Shown: piece by piece, positions 42,678-52,000 of the stretch
Layout of the letters: each line of letters starts with the position of its first letter
Position numbering within the stretch: the stretch's first letter is position 1
Assembly: GCA_040080145.1 (NCBI GenBank)
Contig: JBEBJA010000090.1
Span: forward strand, 54,213-118,212
From: JANXVY01 sp040080145
GTDB lineage: Bacteria > Pseudomonadota > Alphaproteobacteria > Rhizobiales > Hyphomicrobiaceae
Direction of reading: 5' to 3'
DNA: 64,000 nt
Made by a program: the position numbers and the translations under genes
Notes under the pieces: model-generated
Databases searched by the model: none
Told to the model about the DNA's origin: nothing
What the model saw: the letters and a program-made list of their open reading frames with translations, nothing else

Positions 42678-42955
42678 GGAACTCGAAGTCGAAGGAAGGC
42701 GAGACGTTTACGTCGATTCGTTCTCCGGTTCGAGTCGTACCTGTACGTCTTTCAGGCGGGATGACGTCCCGGCCCGTCGTACTTCCGCTTTTTCGCTTCC
42801 AGGCATTTCCGCAACACACCGTTGACCGGTTTTACGGCAGTCCGCTGGATAGTCCATCTGTATGCGCACAAAGTCGCTTTTACACGTCGCCGACGCACCG
42901 CAAGTCATGCGGGGCGGATGAGCGGCGGAACTTAAAAGCGAAAGAGCGGTGATGA
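42678..42955. other. Intergenic, no gene seen
   Basis: Open frames here are short and lack start signals; nothing supported. Confidence 0.35.
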
Positions 42956-43411
42956 TTCTCGGCGTGTTACAGCAAAAGGGGAACTATTTGCCAAAGGGCA
43001 GGGCTGATCATCACCGATCCCAACCGCTCGGGCTATGCCAAGCTGTCGTGGCTGGGCACCGGTATCCGTTCCAAGGATCTGACCGCACGGTTCGGCATGA
43101 CCTACGGCGTCTATGTGGCGGACAAGTCATGCGTGCCTGAACTTTCGATGCGCAGTCCGTCCACCGTCACCGCCATGGATATCGTTCTGGCCTCTTGCCG
43201 GACTGGGATCATCGACCGTGACGCCGCGAAAGCTACTGCTACGGAGCAAACGGCAGAAGCAGCTGAAAAGCCCGCCGTTACCAGCCTGCAACAGAAGGTG
43301 AAGGAATCGCGACAGTCCGCCGTCAAGCGGCATCGTGCCAAGCCAAAGTGTGTTCCGCCGACCCCGTCTCGCGTGTTGATCCCGTCGCCTGACCCTGAAC
43401 CCCAGCTCTGA
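42956..43411 (+). pseudogene. 5'-truncated gene of a decayed TerY-type operon
   Basis: The frame is open from a TGA at 42953 to 43411 but has no start codon before 43097, which lies inside the conserved-looking part (ITDPNRSGYAKLSWLGTGIR, then DLTARFGMTYGVYVADKSC). It therefore lacks its front. The end (SPDPEPQL) resembles the tail of the fragment at 45779-46013 (SPRPDLEPQM), so both may come from related genes of one operon. Not recognised further. Confidence 0.45.
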
Positions 43412-43541
43412 TCCCTCGCGAGCAAGCTCATGTCATCTCCATCGGTTGCGGCCCTTTGGGCCCATATTCCTGCGCGCCCCGGTGCCCTCGCAGCCAAGCC
43501 CACATGGCAGCGCGTCGAGGTCGGCGATCAGTTGACGGCCG

Positions 43542-44318
43542 GTGCCACCGGCGGAACCGCGCTATCCGTTTCTGGTGCTGATCGACGTGTCCTATTCCAC
43601 GAGCTTTGCACCCGCCAGTGGCGGGGAGCCGGACATCGTCAAGATCCAGGCTGCCCTCAATACGGTTTATGCCCGGCTGCGTTCGCCGACCAAAGGTGAT
43701 CCGCTGGCTTTGACGCAACACCAGGTTGACGTGACAGTTGTTGCTTACAGCAGCAGCTCAACATTGCTGCAGAAATGGACGGCGGCTCCGGACTTGCCGG
43801 CGACCGCGCCCACGTTGTCGGCAGGTGGCGGCACCTTCACCGGCAAAGCTCTGATCTCCGCCCTTGATGTCGTGCTCGCGCGGCAGAAGCGCTACAAGGA
43901 ACAAGGATTGCCCCGTTGCGGCATTCCTCACATCTTCCATCTCACCGATGGCGAAGCCAACGACGTCAAAATCGATGATGGCGAGTGGAAGGTCATTCAG
44001 CAGCGGATGGCAAGTTTTGCGCCGACGCCGGATGCGCAACGCTTGGTGCTGCACCGCTTCGTGGCGCCCAACGGTTACAAAACCAACTCCATGTCGGCCA
44101 CCGACAGTTACGGCAACCCAATCTCGGGGGCACAGTTGCTTGGCCGCTGGTTCGGCAATCAAACGGTCACACCGCTGGCTGAAGGGACCGACAACTTCCA
44201 GCAGCTCGCCAAGCTGATCGTGCGTACCATCACGGCGGTTTCTCAGCAGGCCGCCGCCAATCGCGAACATCTCAATGGCTTCGGTGGTAAGAGCCTGGGA
44301 GACGAAGCCAATGCTTAA
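43542..44318 (+). CDS. VWA-domain protein, TerY-like
   Basis: A 258-residue von Willebrand A protein with a complete metal-ion-dependent adhesion site: LIDVSYSTS (about residues 12-20), GGTFTGKAL (Thr about 95) and HLTDGEAND (about 132). TerY-like VWA proteins act with a PP2C phosphatase and a kinase in chemical-stress and metal-linked phosphorylation systems. The start is GTG 43542; another frame from ATG 43430 would supply 37 N-terminal residues if a frameshift were corrected. The PP2C gene start overlaps its stop. Confidence 0.75.
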   Translation: MPPAEPRYPFLVLIDVSYSTSFAPASGGEPDIVKIQAALNTVYARLRSPTKGDPLALTQHQVDVTVVAYSSSSTLLQKWTAAPDLPATAPTLSAGGGTFTGKALISALDVVLARQKRYKEQGLPRCGIPHIFHLTDGEANDVKIDDGEWKVIQQRMASFAPTPDAQRLVLHRFVAPNGYKTNSMSATDSYGNPISGAQLLGRWFGNQTVTPLAEGTDNFQQLAKLIVRTITAVSQQAAANREHLNGFGGKSLGDEANA

Positions 44319-44614
44319 TTGCGCCAAACCGACGGTTCTTGCCCGGATCGAAACTCATTGGCATGCGCCGTGGCTGATCGGTGCCCTGTCCCACCAGGGC
44401 ACCAGCCATGCCGCCGAAGGCAGTCCCAACCAGGATGCCTTCGCCGTTGGCCGCGTCGGCGATGTGAGCTGGATGGCAGTCGCTGACGGCGTGAGCACCA
44501 AGCCGCGAAGCCAGGAGGGTTCGCAATTGGCCGTCACCCGCTTGGGTGAGGTTTTGGGGCGTGCGTTGATGGATGGCGCGATGCCAAGCGCCAAGATGCT
44601 CACGGACGCTTATA
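44311..44614 (+). pseudogene. PP2C-like phosphatase, truncated by IS630
   Basis: From ATG 44311 the product has WLIGALSHQGTSHAAEGSPNQDAF (first metal-binding region) and SWMAVADGVSTKPRSQEGS, the start of a PP2C serine/threonine phosphatase. Coding runs into the IS630 left end at 44615 and stops at 44634, so about half of a 250-residue domain is gone. The VWA-PP2C order with 8-bp overlap is the TerY-P arrangement; the kinase partner is missing. Confidence 0.75.
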
Positions 44615-45781
44615 CCAACGAGCCAATCCGGTGACTCTTTGCATTGATCGGCGGGCATGATTCACTTGCCGGATCATACTGATTCGGGGGTGCCATGCCG
44701 AGGCTGGGAATCGAGATCGCGAAGACGCACACACCGGCCCGGCTGCGAGCCGAGGTCCGCAGTTGCGGCTGCAGTCAGGCGGCATGCCGGATGACGGCGA
44801 TCGCTAATGCGCTCGAAATGCCGTCGCGGACCGAGGCCGCTAAGTTGGCCAATTTGACAGCGCAGACGCTGCGTGATGCGGTGTTGCGCTACAACGCTGA
44901 AGGCCTTGCTGGGCTTTACAACCGGCCGAGCCCTGGCCGCAAACCGAAGCTCAATGTCGAGCAGAAGGCGGCTCTCAAAGCGCTGATCCTCCAGGGGCCC
45001 GATATCGAAGCCGAAGGCATATCGGCGTATACGCTGGAAGACTTGGCGGCCATTGCCAGGGATAAGTGGGGCATTTCGTACCATCGGGCATCGATGAGCC
45101 GTGTCGTCCGCAAGCTGGGAATGTCGCGACAAAAGGCGTGGCCCTACAATCCGAAGCAAGATCCGGCCGCAGCAGAGGCCTTTAAAAAGAGCCCCGGAAA
45201 TACTGAAAACGGTTGCTGATACTCATAAAGACAAACGCATACGGGTGTTTTTCCAGGACGAAGCACGGATCGGCCAGAAGGGCCGTGTCTGCCACCGCTG
45301 GTTCACAAAAGGTGTGCGTCCTCTGGGACTTGCCGACAACCGGTTCACGTTCACGTACATCTTTGGCTGCTGCGAGCCCGGCACCGACAACGCCTTCGCG
45401 CTGGTGCTGCCGGAGGTTTCGACGGTGGCGATGCAGGTCTTCCTCGACGCCTTCGCCAAGACCATTGCCGACGACGAGCACGTTTTGATGTTTCTCGATT
45501 CGGCGGGATGGCATGTCGCCAATGCGTTGATCGTCCCAGACAAGATCACGCTCGAAAAAATCCCAGCGTACTCACCGGAATTGAACCCGGTCGAGCGTGT
45601 CTGGCTCTATCTCAAGGAGCGGTTCCTGTCGCACCGTCTGTGCGGAGATTATCCCGACATTGTCGAGGCCATCTGTAAAGCCTGGAACCGCCTCACGGCA
45701 TCACCAGGCCGCCTGTCGACACTCACCAACTACGGCTGGCGGCCCAACGACACTGAAACGGTTATCGGATAGGCTCGCCGG
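44615..45781 (+). mobile_element. IS630-family insertion sequence
   Basis: About 1.17 kb bounded by imperfect inverted ends (left CCAACGAGCCAATCCGG, right complement CCGGCGAGCCTATCCGA). TA precedes the left end as expected of IS630 target choice. It interrupts the PP2C gene. Confidence 0.8.
44695..45772 (+). pseudogene. IS630 transposase split across two frames
   Basis: The first frame (44695-45219) carries the helix-turn-helix (LTAQTLRDAVLRYNAEGLAGLYNRPSPGR). The second (45101-45772) carries the DDE domain: FFQDEARIGQKG, MFLDSAGWHV and YSPELNPVERVWLYLKE. They join near TTTAAAAAG at 45181-45189; removing one A would fuse AEAFK to RAPEIL. Either a mutation or programmed slippage at the A5 run is possible, as some IS630 elements use frameshifting. 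Confidence 0.8.
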
Positions 45782-46013
45782 ACTTACGCCTGAGCAACGT
45801 CGAGCGGTGCTGCAAGAAAAGCGCACTTGGGGCGAACTCTCGCTGCTGATGCAAACCATGAATTACCCTGGTTTGGCGCGCCAGGCCGTGCAGCATCATG
45901 TGCTGGCCTGCCGGCGTCAGCGCTATGAGGCGCGCGGCGTGCAGGCCCCGATACCAAGCGGTGTTCAGGCGGTTGCGCCTTCGCCCAGACCTGATCTTGA
46001 GCCCCAGATGTGA
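45779..46013 (+). pseudogene. 3' fragment of an interrupted gene right of IS630
   Basis: Continuing from the IS right end, the frame encodes LTPEQRRAVLQEKRTWGELSLLMQTMNYPGLARQAVQHHVLACRR and ends SPRPDLEPQM. It has no start of its own. It could be the end of the PP2C gene or of a third operon member after deletion. Confidence 0.45.
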
Positions 46014-46015
46014 CG

Positions 46016-46372
46016 TCACATGGTGGGTTCTGTATCGTCTTCGGGTTCGGCGTCGGGTTTGGGGGCAGTTTTTGGTAGTGAGGTCGGAGCATGTGTCACC
46101 TGGGAAAGTGCCGGGTGCGATTGCTTCAACGCAAGGATATCGGTCAGCAAGGCTGTGGTTGCGAGACTGACCGGTTGGGCAAGAATATCGCTTGGTGAAA
46201 TCGTCTGGAGCGCGGCATCAAGCTCGGCACGTGTTTCGGCTTCGGGGGCGAGAGCCTCGTGAGTCTGCCCCCTGTGGCGTGTCATGGCTAGATGCAGCCG
46301 TTCGAACTTGGGATCGGCAAACAGCTGGGCCTCGGCAATTGCGAGCTGTTCGAGCTTCTGGCGATCCCACAT
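46016..46372 (-). CDS. Small hypothetical protein
   Basis: A 118-residue hydrophilic protein from ATG 46372 (MWDRQKLEQLAIAEAQLFAD) with an acidic, Pro-rich tail (KPDAEPEDDTEPTM). Helical in the first 75 residues; no known motif. It converges on the fragment left of it. Confidence 0.45.
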   Translation of the reverse strand: MWDRQKLEQLAIAEAQLFADPKFERLHLAMTRHRGQTHEALAPEAETRAELDAALQTISPSDILAQPVSLATTALLTDILALKQSHPALSQVTHAPTSLPKTAPKPDAEPEDDTEPTM

Positions 46373-46570
46373 GACGTCCCATTCCGCGTTGATTTTGTTG
46401 TTTAAACCGTAGGCGCAAATACTAGCCTCTGGCCCCTTCGGAGACAGACCCTAATGGCATCAACGAAAGGGTCAACCTTGGAACAAGTGAAAGGCTTTTT
46501 TGTAACCCAGATCCACCGAACAAGCGGTCCGGCGACGCCACGCCGGTCGTCAGCGGACGCCTTAACCTGA

Positions 46571-46736
46571 TGACGCTCAACGAAGCTATTGGAGGTTTGA
46601 GTCTCAAAAATTGATACTCAAACTGTTTTTTGACACTCAAGCCATGAATTTGATACTCAAACTCGCTTGAGTCTCACAAATGCGGTAGATTGAGACTCAA
46701 ATTATGAATTTGAGACTCAACTTGGCTTGAGTTTCA
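46571..46736. promoter_or_regulatory. Nine operator-like repeats TGAGnCTCA before the Fic gene
   Basis: Nine 9-mers close to TGAGACTCA start at 46571, 46598, 46612, 46631, 46651, 46668, 46691, 46711 and 46728. Spacings are 14-27 bp and average about 20, near two DNA turns. Three of the central copies are TGAGTCTCA or TGATACTCA variants. The last copy overlaps the region just before the start codon. They are likely binding sites of the Fic protein's own winged helix. Confidence 0.7.
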
Positions 46737-46747
46737 CGAAGGAGGCC

Positions 46748-48175
46748 ATGGCAAACGCGAAGCAAACCCAACAGTTCGACGCTCTTAAACGGGCGATGGC
46801 GTCATTTTCTACGGGCGCTTCCCTTCAAGAGATCGAGGCAGCAACCAGGACGCTTGGCCTGTCGCGCGCCACCCTTATTCGGCGCCTAAACGAATTGATT
46901 GAAACAGGTCAGTTGACCAAGACAGGAGTTTCCCGTGCCGCTCGCTATCAACTGGTGGTCCCACCTGCGACGCCAACTGGCCATGATCGCGTCGAGGGTG
47001 ATCTCATCCCTTTGTCCCGTGTGGCTGTGGAATTACTAACCAGTATATCCCGGCCGCTCTTGCAACGCACGCCGGTGGCTTACGACCGAAGTTTTCTTGA
47101 TGCCTACAAGGCCAACAAGACGTTTTACTTGTCAGAGACTGATCGGGCTCGTTTGCGCGAAGTTGGCACGCCGTCGGCCGCTGTTCAGCCCGCTGGAACC
47201 TATGCCCAGGCTATTCTGACACGGCTGCTCATCGATTTGTCCTGGAACTCCAGTCGTCTCGAAGGCAACACCTACTCCCTTCTTGAAACCAAGCGGTTGA
47301 TCGACTTGGGCGAGGAGGCGGACGGAAAAGGCGACAAAGACGCCCAGATGATCCTCAACCACAAGGAGGCCATTGAATTCCTGGTCTCGTCGGCGGGGGA
47401 GACCGGCTTCAACCGGTACACCATCCTCAATCTTCACGCGATGCTGGCCAACAACCTATTGGAAGATCCTGCTGCTGCCGGGCAATTGCGGCGTGAGCCG
47501 GTCGGAATCTCCGCCTCCGTCTATCATCCCCCTGAAGTGCCCCAGCTCATCGAAGATTGTTTCGGGCAGATTCTGACTACGGCGTCGGCCATCACCGATC
47601 CGTTCGAGCAGGCGTTCTTTGTGATGGTGCATCTGCCATACCTGCAACCCTTCATCGATGTGAACAAGCGCGTGTCGCGGTTGGCGGCGAATATCCCATT
47701 GATTAAAAACAACTTGTCACCGCTCTCCTTCGTCAAGGTGCCCAACGAGGCCTACACCAGTGCGCTGTTGGCGGTGTACGAACTGCGCCGGATCGAATTG
47801 CTCAAAGAGGTATTCTTGTGGGCTTATGAGCGGTCGGCGGCCCGCTATGTGGCTATCCGGCAGACGCTGGGCGAGCCAGATAAGTTCCGGCTCCGCTATC
47901 GCACGGCCATGCGGGAACTAATTGCAGGAATCATTCGCGAGCCTATGGGGAAGAAGGACGCGGCGCGGCATGTTGCGCGTTGGGCAACTGACCACATTGA
48001 AGCTGGCGACCGGCCCAAATTCATCGAGGCCGTGGAAACAGAGCTGCTTGCCCTCCACGAGGGAAACTTCGCCCGCTATCAAGTGCGCCCGGCCGAGTTT
48101 AAAGCCTGGCAGCATGTTTGGGCGGAACTGGCCAGGCGGGCGGCCCCAACCAAAGGTGCGACGCGAAAGTCTTGA
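46748..48175 (+). CDS. Fic-family protein with winged helix and altered active site
   Basis: A 475-residue protein; ATG 46748 follows AAGGAGG. The N-terminus is a winged helix (LGLSRATLIRRLNELIETGQLTKTG, about residues 39-63). The Fic core contains the inhibitory-helix motif NSSRLEGNTYS (about 173-183) and an active-site loop PYLQPFIDVNKRVSRLAAN (about 300-318). Fic enzymes need HxFx(D/E)GNGR and Doc has HxFxDANKR; here the catalytic His position is Gln and the loop is Doc-like NKR. AMPylation may therefore be lost or changed. Operator repeats upstream suggest self-control by the winged helix. Confidence 0.8.
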   Translation: MANAKQTQQFDALKRAMASFSTGASLQEIEAATRTLGLSRATLIRRLNELIETGQLTKTGVSRAARYQLVVPPATPTGHDRVEGDLIPLSRVAVELLTSISRPLLQRTPVAYDRSFLDAYKANKTFYLSETDRARLREVGTPSAAVQPAGTYAQAILTRLLIDLSWNSSRLEGNTYSLLETKRLIDLGEEADGKGDKDAQMILNHKEAIEFLVSSAGETGFNRYTILNLHAMLANNLLEDPAAAGQLRREPVGISASVYHPPEVPQLIEDCFGQILTTASAITDPFEQAFFVMVHLPYLQPFIDVNKRVSRLAANIPLIKNNLSPLSFVKVPNEAYTSALLAVYELRRIELLKEVFLWAYERSAARYVAIRQTLGEPDKFRLRYRTAMRELIAGIIREPMGKKDAARHVARWATDHIEAGDRPKFIEAVETELLALHEGNFARYQVRPAEFKAWQHVWAELARRAAPTKGATRKS

Positions 48176-48180
48176 TCGAC

Positions 48181-49613
48181 GGTAAGCGGTGGTCCAGCCC
48201 CTACGTTTTGATCGGGTTCGGGTGGTGGCTTAATGCCAGCCCATGAGCGATCGATTTGACCATACGCTTGAGCGTAAGCTTGAAAGCAAGGCCGACGAGG
48301 CCGATGACGCCGGCGGCGCCGTGCGGCGGCTTGAGCTGATCACCGGGACTGGCCGTCGCCGCCGGTGGTCGAGCGACGAGAAGGCGCGCATCCTGGTAGA
48401 GAGCTTGAAGCCGGGCGCCAATATTTCGGAGGTGGCGCGGCGGAATGGGCTCTCCCCGCAACAGTTGTTCGGTTGGCGGCGGGAGGTGCGCGACCCCGAA
48501 CGTGCGCCAAGCCCCGTTCGCAAACGCGGCAGGCCGAAGAAAGACTGCGGCGGCGCTCTGGGCGTCGATAAGGCACCCGCCCACTTTGCGCCGGTCGTCA
48601 TCGCAGCGCCTGCAGCACCACCATCGCCGCCAACCGGGGCAAGCCCAGGCACGATCGAGATCACGATCGGCGATGCGGTCGTACGCGTCAGCGGCCAAGT
48701 CGATATTTCGTTGCTCGCTGCGGTGCTGCGTGCGGTGCGGAGAGCGTCATGATCATGCCGGGGACTGAGATCCAGGTGCTGGTAGCGACGAAGCCGGTGG
48801 ACTTCCGTAAGCAGGCGGACGGTCTCGCCGCGATTGTGCAACAGGCGCTCGCCGCCGATCCGTTTGCGGTGCCGTCTCCGTGTTCCGATCCAAGAGGACC
48901 GACCGCGTGAAGCTGTTGTGGTGGGACGGCACCGGCATCGAACGCTCAACCCTGGAGCAGTGGGTGGGCGCTGCGGCGGCTGAATTGCAGCCGCTGCACG
49001 ATCATCTCCTCCGGCAGCTATTGGCCTCGCCGCGCCTGTTTTGCGACGCGACTCGCTGCCCCGTGCTCGATCCCGGACGCGGCAAGACCAAGACCGGCTT
49101 CATATGGGCAATCGCCCGCGATGATCGCCCCTGGGGCGGGGGACCTGCTTCAGGCAGTGGACCGCCAGCGGTGGCCTACGCCTACGCGCCCGGACGCGGG
49201 GCTGAGCACGCGGTCAAGCTACTCGCCGGCTACACCGGTATCCTGCAAGTCGACGGATACGCCGTCTACAAGCAATTGGCCGATCCAACGCGAGTTGGCG
49301 GGGCGGTGACGCTGGCCTATTGCCGGAGCCATCTGCGGCGCAAGTTCTACGCGGTCTTCGCCGGCGGCAACGCGCCGATCGCCACGGAAGCGTTGGCGCG
49401 GCTGAAAAAGCTCTACGAGATCGAGGCCGACATCCGTGGGCTGCCGCCCGAGGTGCGGCGGAACTTGCGCCAACAGCACTCGAAGCCAGTTGTCGAGGCG
49501 CTGAAGCCCTGGTTCGAAGCGAACCTTGCGAAGGTCTCGAAGGGCGGCAAGCTCGGCCAGGCTCTCCGCTACGGCCTGCGCCATTGGGACGGCTTGTGCC
49601 GGTTCAATTGGCA
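48181..49613 (+). mobile_element. IS66-family element, internally deleted and right-truncated
   Basis: The left end begins GTAAGCGG, an IS66-type terminus. tnpA is intact, tnpB is frameshifted and fused to the later part of tnpC by deletion, and tnpC stops short at about 49610 with no right terminus. Confidence 0.8.
48243..48752 (+). CDS. tnpA: IS66 TnpA
   Basis: A 169-residue helix-turn-helix accessory protein of IS66: RRRWSSDEKARILVESLKPGANISEVARRNGLSPQQLFGWRRE is the canonical HTH region (about residues 38-80), followed by a Pro-rich linker and a TIEITIGDAVVRVSGQVD tail. Complete, but its element is no longer mobile on its own. Confidence 0.85.
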   Translation: MSDRFDHTLERKLESKADEADDAGGAVRRLELITGTGRRRRWSSDEKARILVESLKPGANISEVARRNGLSPQQLFGWRREVRDPERAPSPVRKRGRPKKDCGGALGVDKAPAHFAPVVIAAPAAPPSPPTGASPGTIEITIGDAVVRVSGQVDISLLAAVLRAVRRAS

Positions 49614-49632
49614 TCAGGGTCGGGGTTCATAG
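48749..49632 (+). pseudogene. IS66 tnpB-tnpC remnant
   Basis: tnpB starts at 48749 (MPGTEIQVLVATKPVDFRKQ) and loses frame at about 48865, where one base is missing before GGTGCCGTC; in the shifted frame FRSKRTDRVKLLWWDGTGI continues. This runs directly into tnpC (RSTLEQWVGAAAAELQPL), so the rest of tnpB and the front of tnpC are deleted. The DDE region is present (GILQVDGYAVYK), but the end breaks off at LCRFNWHQ. Confidence 0.8.
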
Positions 49633-50150
49633 GTTAAGTCGAAGGTCACCTTGTTGTTGCCGTACACCTCGTTGCCATTTTGGATCAGGTAGCCGTCGTC
49701 GGCACGTTGCATTTGACCCCAGGGTGCCATCAACTCAAAGCCGCCGGGAAGATAGAGGGCTTTCACCGTTACCTTGGAGCGGAAGATGTCCCCGAGGTCG
49801 CACGTCGTTCCATCGGGTTCATAGAGCTCTGGAAATTTTTCACGCCGGATAACGTACGTGTTCGCGTGCCCTTCTGCATCGCGCAAAATTTGGCGGTCTG
49901 GCGACACGTTGCTGACAATGGCATCGCCGGGTTCGGCCATCGCCTCGGTCTCTTTGCCGTCCCATCGTGTCTCGATGTGTTCGCGGTGGTGTGCAATGCG
50001 CGCCGCGACAAACCCGGTTTTGGTCGCGCGAAAGGCCTTGGTGCCGAGGGCTGTCGCGATCTTTGCAAAATCGGATGGCTTCAGCTTGGCCGGGGCGACC
50101 AGCCGCAGCATGCCCGGTGGGGGGCCAACCTTGAAAATATTATACATCAT
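49614..50150 (-). CDS. PGDYG-domain-like protein
   Basis: A 178-residue protein. ATG 50150 (or 50147) follows AAGGAG at good spacing. VSPDRQILRDAEGHANTYVIRREKFPELYE and EPGDAIVSN resemble the PGDYG domain, whose role is unknown. The C-terminus (VTFDLTYEPRP) abuts the broken IS66 end, so the gene may have lost residues there. Confidence 0.5.
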   Translation of the reverse strand: MMYNIFKVGPPPGMLRLVAPAKLKPSDFAKIATALGTKAFRATKTGFVAARIAHHREHIETRWDGKETEAMAEPGDAIVSNVSPDRQILRDAEGHANTYVIRREKFPELYEPDGTTCDLGDIFRSKVTVKALYLPGGFELMAPWGQMQRADDGYLIQNGNEVYGNNKVTFDLTYEPRP

Positions 50151-50315
50151 GGTGCTCCTTTGCCGCCCTTGGACTAAGGAAACTTGAACAGACGGCATTC
50201 GGTTGCCTGCGCAGGATTAGACCTTGTAGCACGCGAGACGCTGACGCTGCCATCGGGGGCGTGCGCCGGATTCTGGCTTTTCGCTGGGGCGGTGGGCATG
50301 CGAGGCGTGTCAGGT

Positions 50316-50464
50316 ATGAGCACGCAGAAGACGACAGTGCGGATCGGCGTTCTCACGATTTCGGATCGCGCGAGTCAGGGATCTATCGCGACGAGCGCGG
50401 CCCAGCGATTGTCGCGTTTCTCAGCCATTGCGTGACGCGTTCGTGGGAGGCGGTGTTACTGTAG
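50316..50464 (+). pseudogene. mogA-like fragment, frameshifted
   Basis: MSTQKTTVRIGVLTISDRASQG is the start of a molybdopterin adenylyltransferase (MogA/MoaB fold). The continuation IYRDERGPAIVAFLS is in the next frame, so one base has been lost after CAGGG. The gene stops after about 48 codons; the nucleotide-binding core is gone. Not functional. Confidence 0.7.
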
Positions 50465-50504
50465 TGCGATCATTTTGACCGGCTTTGGTATTACGCTTGC
50501 CTTA

Positions 50505-50667
50505 GAGTCTGTCCGGAAAGTTTCTTCATGATTTCAATGGTTCCTTTTTGTCATCCGCAGCGTCGAACCCCTTGTCCGTTGCGAAGGCTACGGCCTTCGG
50601 GCTTCTTCTGGCGGGCTGACGAAAAATCAACTCATTGAAATCGCAAAGCTCTTTTCCGGACAGACTC
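50505..50667. mobile_element. 163-bp MITE-like element
   Basis: Perfect terminal inverted repeats GAGTCTGTCCGGAAA (50505-50519 and 50653-50667), a second inner pair GATTTCAATG/CATTGAAATC, and TTA on both flanks, as for an element inserting at TA. No gene inside. Confidence 0.75.
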
Positions 50668-50739
50668 TTAGGCAGTACCTATATGAACAGCGATTTTGCC
50701 CGGCCGCATGTGCGGCCCTTTCAGTTGCAGAGGTGAAGT

Positions 50740-51006
50740 ATGGATCAACAACGCAAACTGGTATTAGCGAAAAAGCGTGTGGAGGCCATGACTGGTTTTT
50801 ATATTCACGCCGGAGCTTATACCGTCGTGAATGCACTCCTGCTGATCGTGAATTTTGCTACCGGCCCGGTGTGGTGGGTGCAGTGGCCAATCCTTGGTTG
50901 GGGTATCGGCATCGTGGCGCATGGGCTCGCCGTGTTTGGGCGGACGCCGCAGTTCGTCACTCATTGGCAGTTGCGCAAAATTCACGAGATCAAGGACCGG
51001 ATGTAG
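50740..51006 (+). CDS. 2TM domain protein
   Basis: An 88-residue protein of the 2TM family: a basic N-terminus (QQRKLVLAKKRVEAMTGF), helix 1 (YIHAGAYTVVNALLLIVNF, about 21-39), helix 2 (WVQWPILGWGIGIVAHGLAVF, about 46-66) and a terminal HWQLRKIHEIKDRM helix. The RVxxxxGFYIHxxxYxxVN pattern is typical. Function unknown. First coherent chromosomal gene right of the decayed island. Confidence 0.8.
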   Translation: MDQQRKLVLAKKRVEAMTGFYIHAGAYTVVNALLLIVNFATGPVWWVQWPILGWGIGIVAHGLAVFGRTPQFVTHWQLRKIHEIKDRM

Positions 51007-51262
51007 GCTCTTTGCGCGTACGAGATTGCTTTGGTTTTTTTAAATGGTTCGCCAGATTGCGCGGCTAATCCCGAAGGCTATGTGTGGCAACCGGGCGATG
51101 GGGTGTGGCTGTTGAGGGTGGTGCGGCGGCCTGGCGGTCGCGGCGCGGACACAACGCAGGAATGTTTGCGGGGACGCATATTCTATCTTAGGATGGACGC
51201 TGTTCACAATCTGGGCGTTCTTACCCGTTGAGAACTGGCCCTCGAGAAACGGTGATTTTGCA

Positions 51263-51928
51263 ATGCGTATCGCGCTCATTCATGCGCTCCGGCACTCGCC
51301 CCCGCCGATCGAAGCGGCGTTTCGTGACATATGGCCGGAGGTTCAATTGATGAACCTACTCGATGATAGTTTATCGGCGGACTTGGCCAAGGCAGGCCGT
51401 TTGACGCCTGCCATGACCGAGCGGTTTTTGACCCTGGCGCGTTATGCGAAATCAACCGGGGTGGACGCGATCCAGTTCACGTGTTCGGCGTTTGGGCCTT
51501 GCATTGAGGCCGTCGCGAAGGAATTGGCACCGATGCCGGTGTTAAAGCCGAACGAGGCGATGATCGAAGAAGCTGTTGGTCAAGGCCGCCGGATCGGCTT
51601 GCTGGCGACGTTTCCGGGTACGCTTGCGAGCATGCCTGCGGAGTTTCCGTCCGATGTGACCGTGGTAACGGCGCTCGCCGAAGGCGCGTTGGCAGCGCTT
51701 GATCGCGGCGATACGGAACAGCATGACGGGCGGGCGGCCCGGGCAGCGTTGGAACTTAAGGACTGCGACGTGATCGTGCTGGGGCAGTTCAGTCTGGCCC
51801 GGGCTGCGACGCGGGTCGCTTTGGCGACGGGGAAGCCTGTGTTCACGACACCGCATAGTGCGGTGCGCAAGCTCAGGCGGATGCTGCTGGACACGAAGAC
51901 CATCGAGATCTTAGGTCCCGTCCGGTAG
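51263..51928 (+). CDS. Asp/Glu/hydantoin racemase-family protein
   Basis: A 221-residue protein of the aspartate/glutamate racemase fold. The first active-site cysteine lies in IQFTCSAFGPCIEA (about residue 73). The second half has VIVLGQFSLARAA where many members have a second Cys or Ser near here, so the exact two-base chemistry is uncertain. TFPGTLASMPAEF is a further family mark. Substrate unknown. Interestingly D-glutamate metabolism also features in the island's murL pair, but there is no link in sequence. Confidence 0.75.
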   Translation: MRIALIHALRHSPPPIEAAFRDIWPEVQLMNLLDDSLSADLAKAGRLTPAMTERFLTLARYAKSTGVDAIQFTCSAFGPCIEAVAKELAPMPVLKPNEAMIEEAVGQGRRIGLLATFPGTLASMPAEFPSDVTVVTALAEGALAALDRGDTEQHDGRAARAALELKDCDVIVLGQFSLARAATRVALATGKPVFTTPHSAVRKLRRMLLDTKTIEILGPVR

Positions 51929-52000
51929 CTCTTTGGTTTGCGCGCCGTCGCTTCCGCGATGCTTGGCGTCGACGCCGCCCCACCAACCTCACGCGCATTT

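Noticed and set aside
46571..46736. CRISPR-like array
   Set aside because: The repeated units are 9-bp palindromes with irregular 14-27 bp spacing, not 24-40-bp repeats with equal spacers; they are operators.
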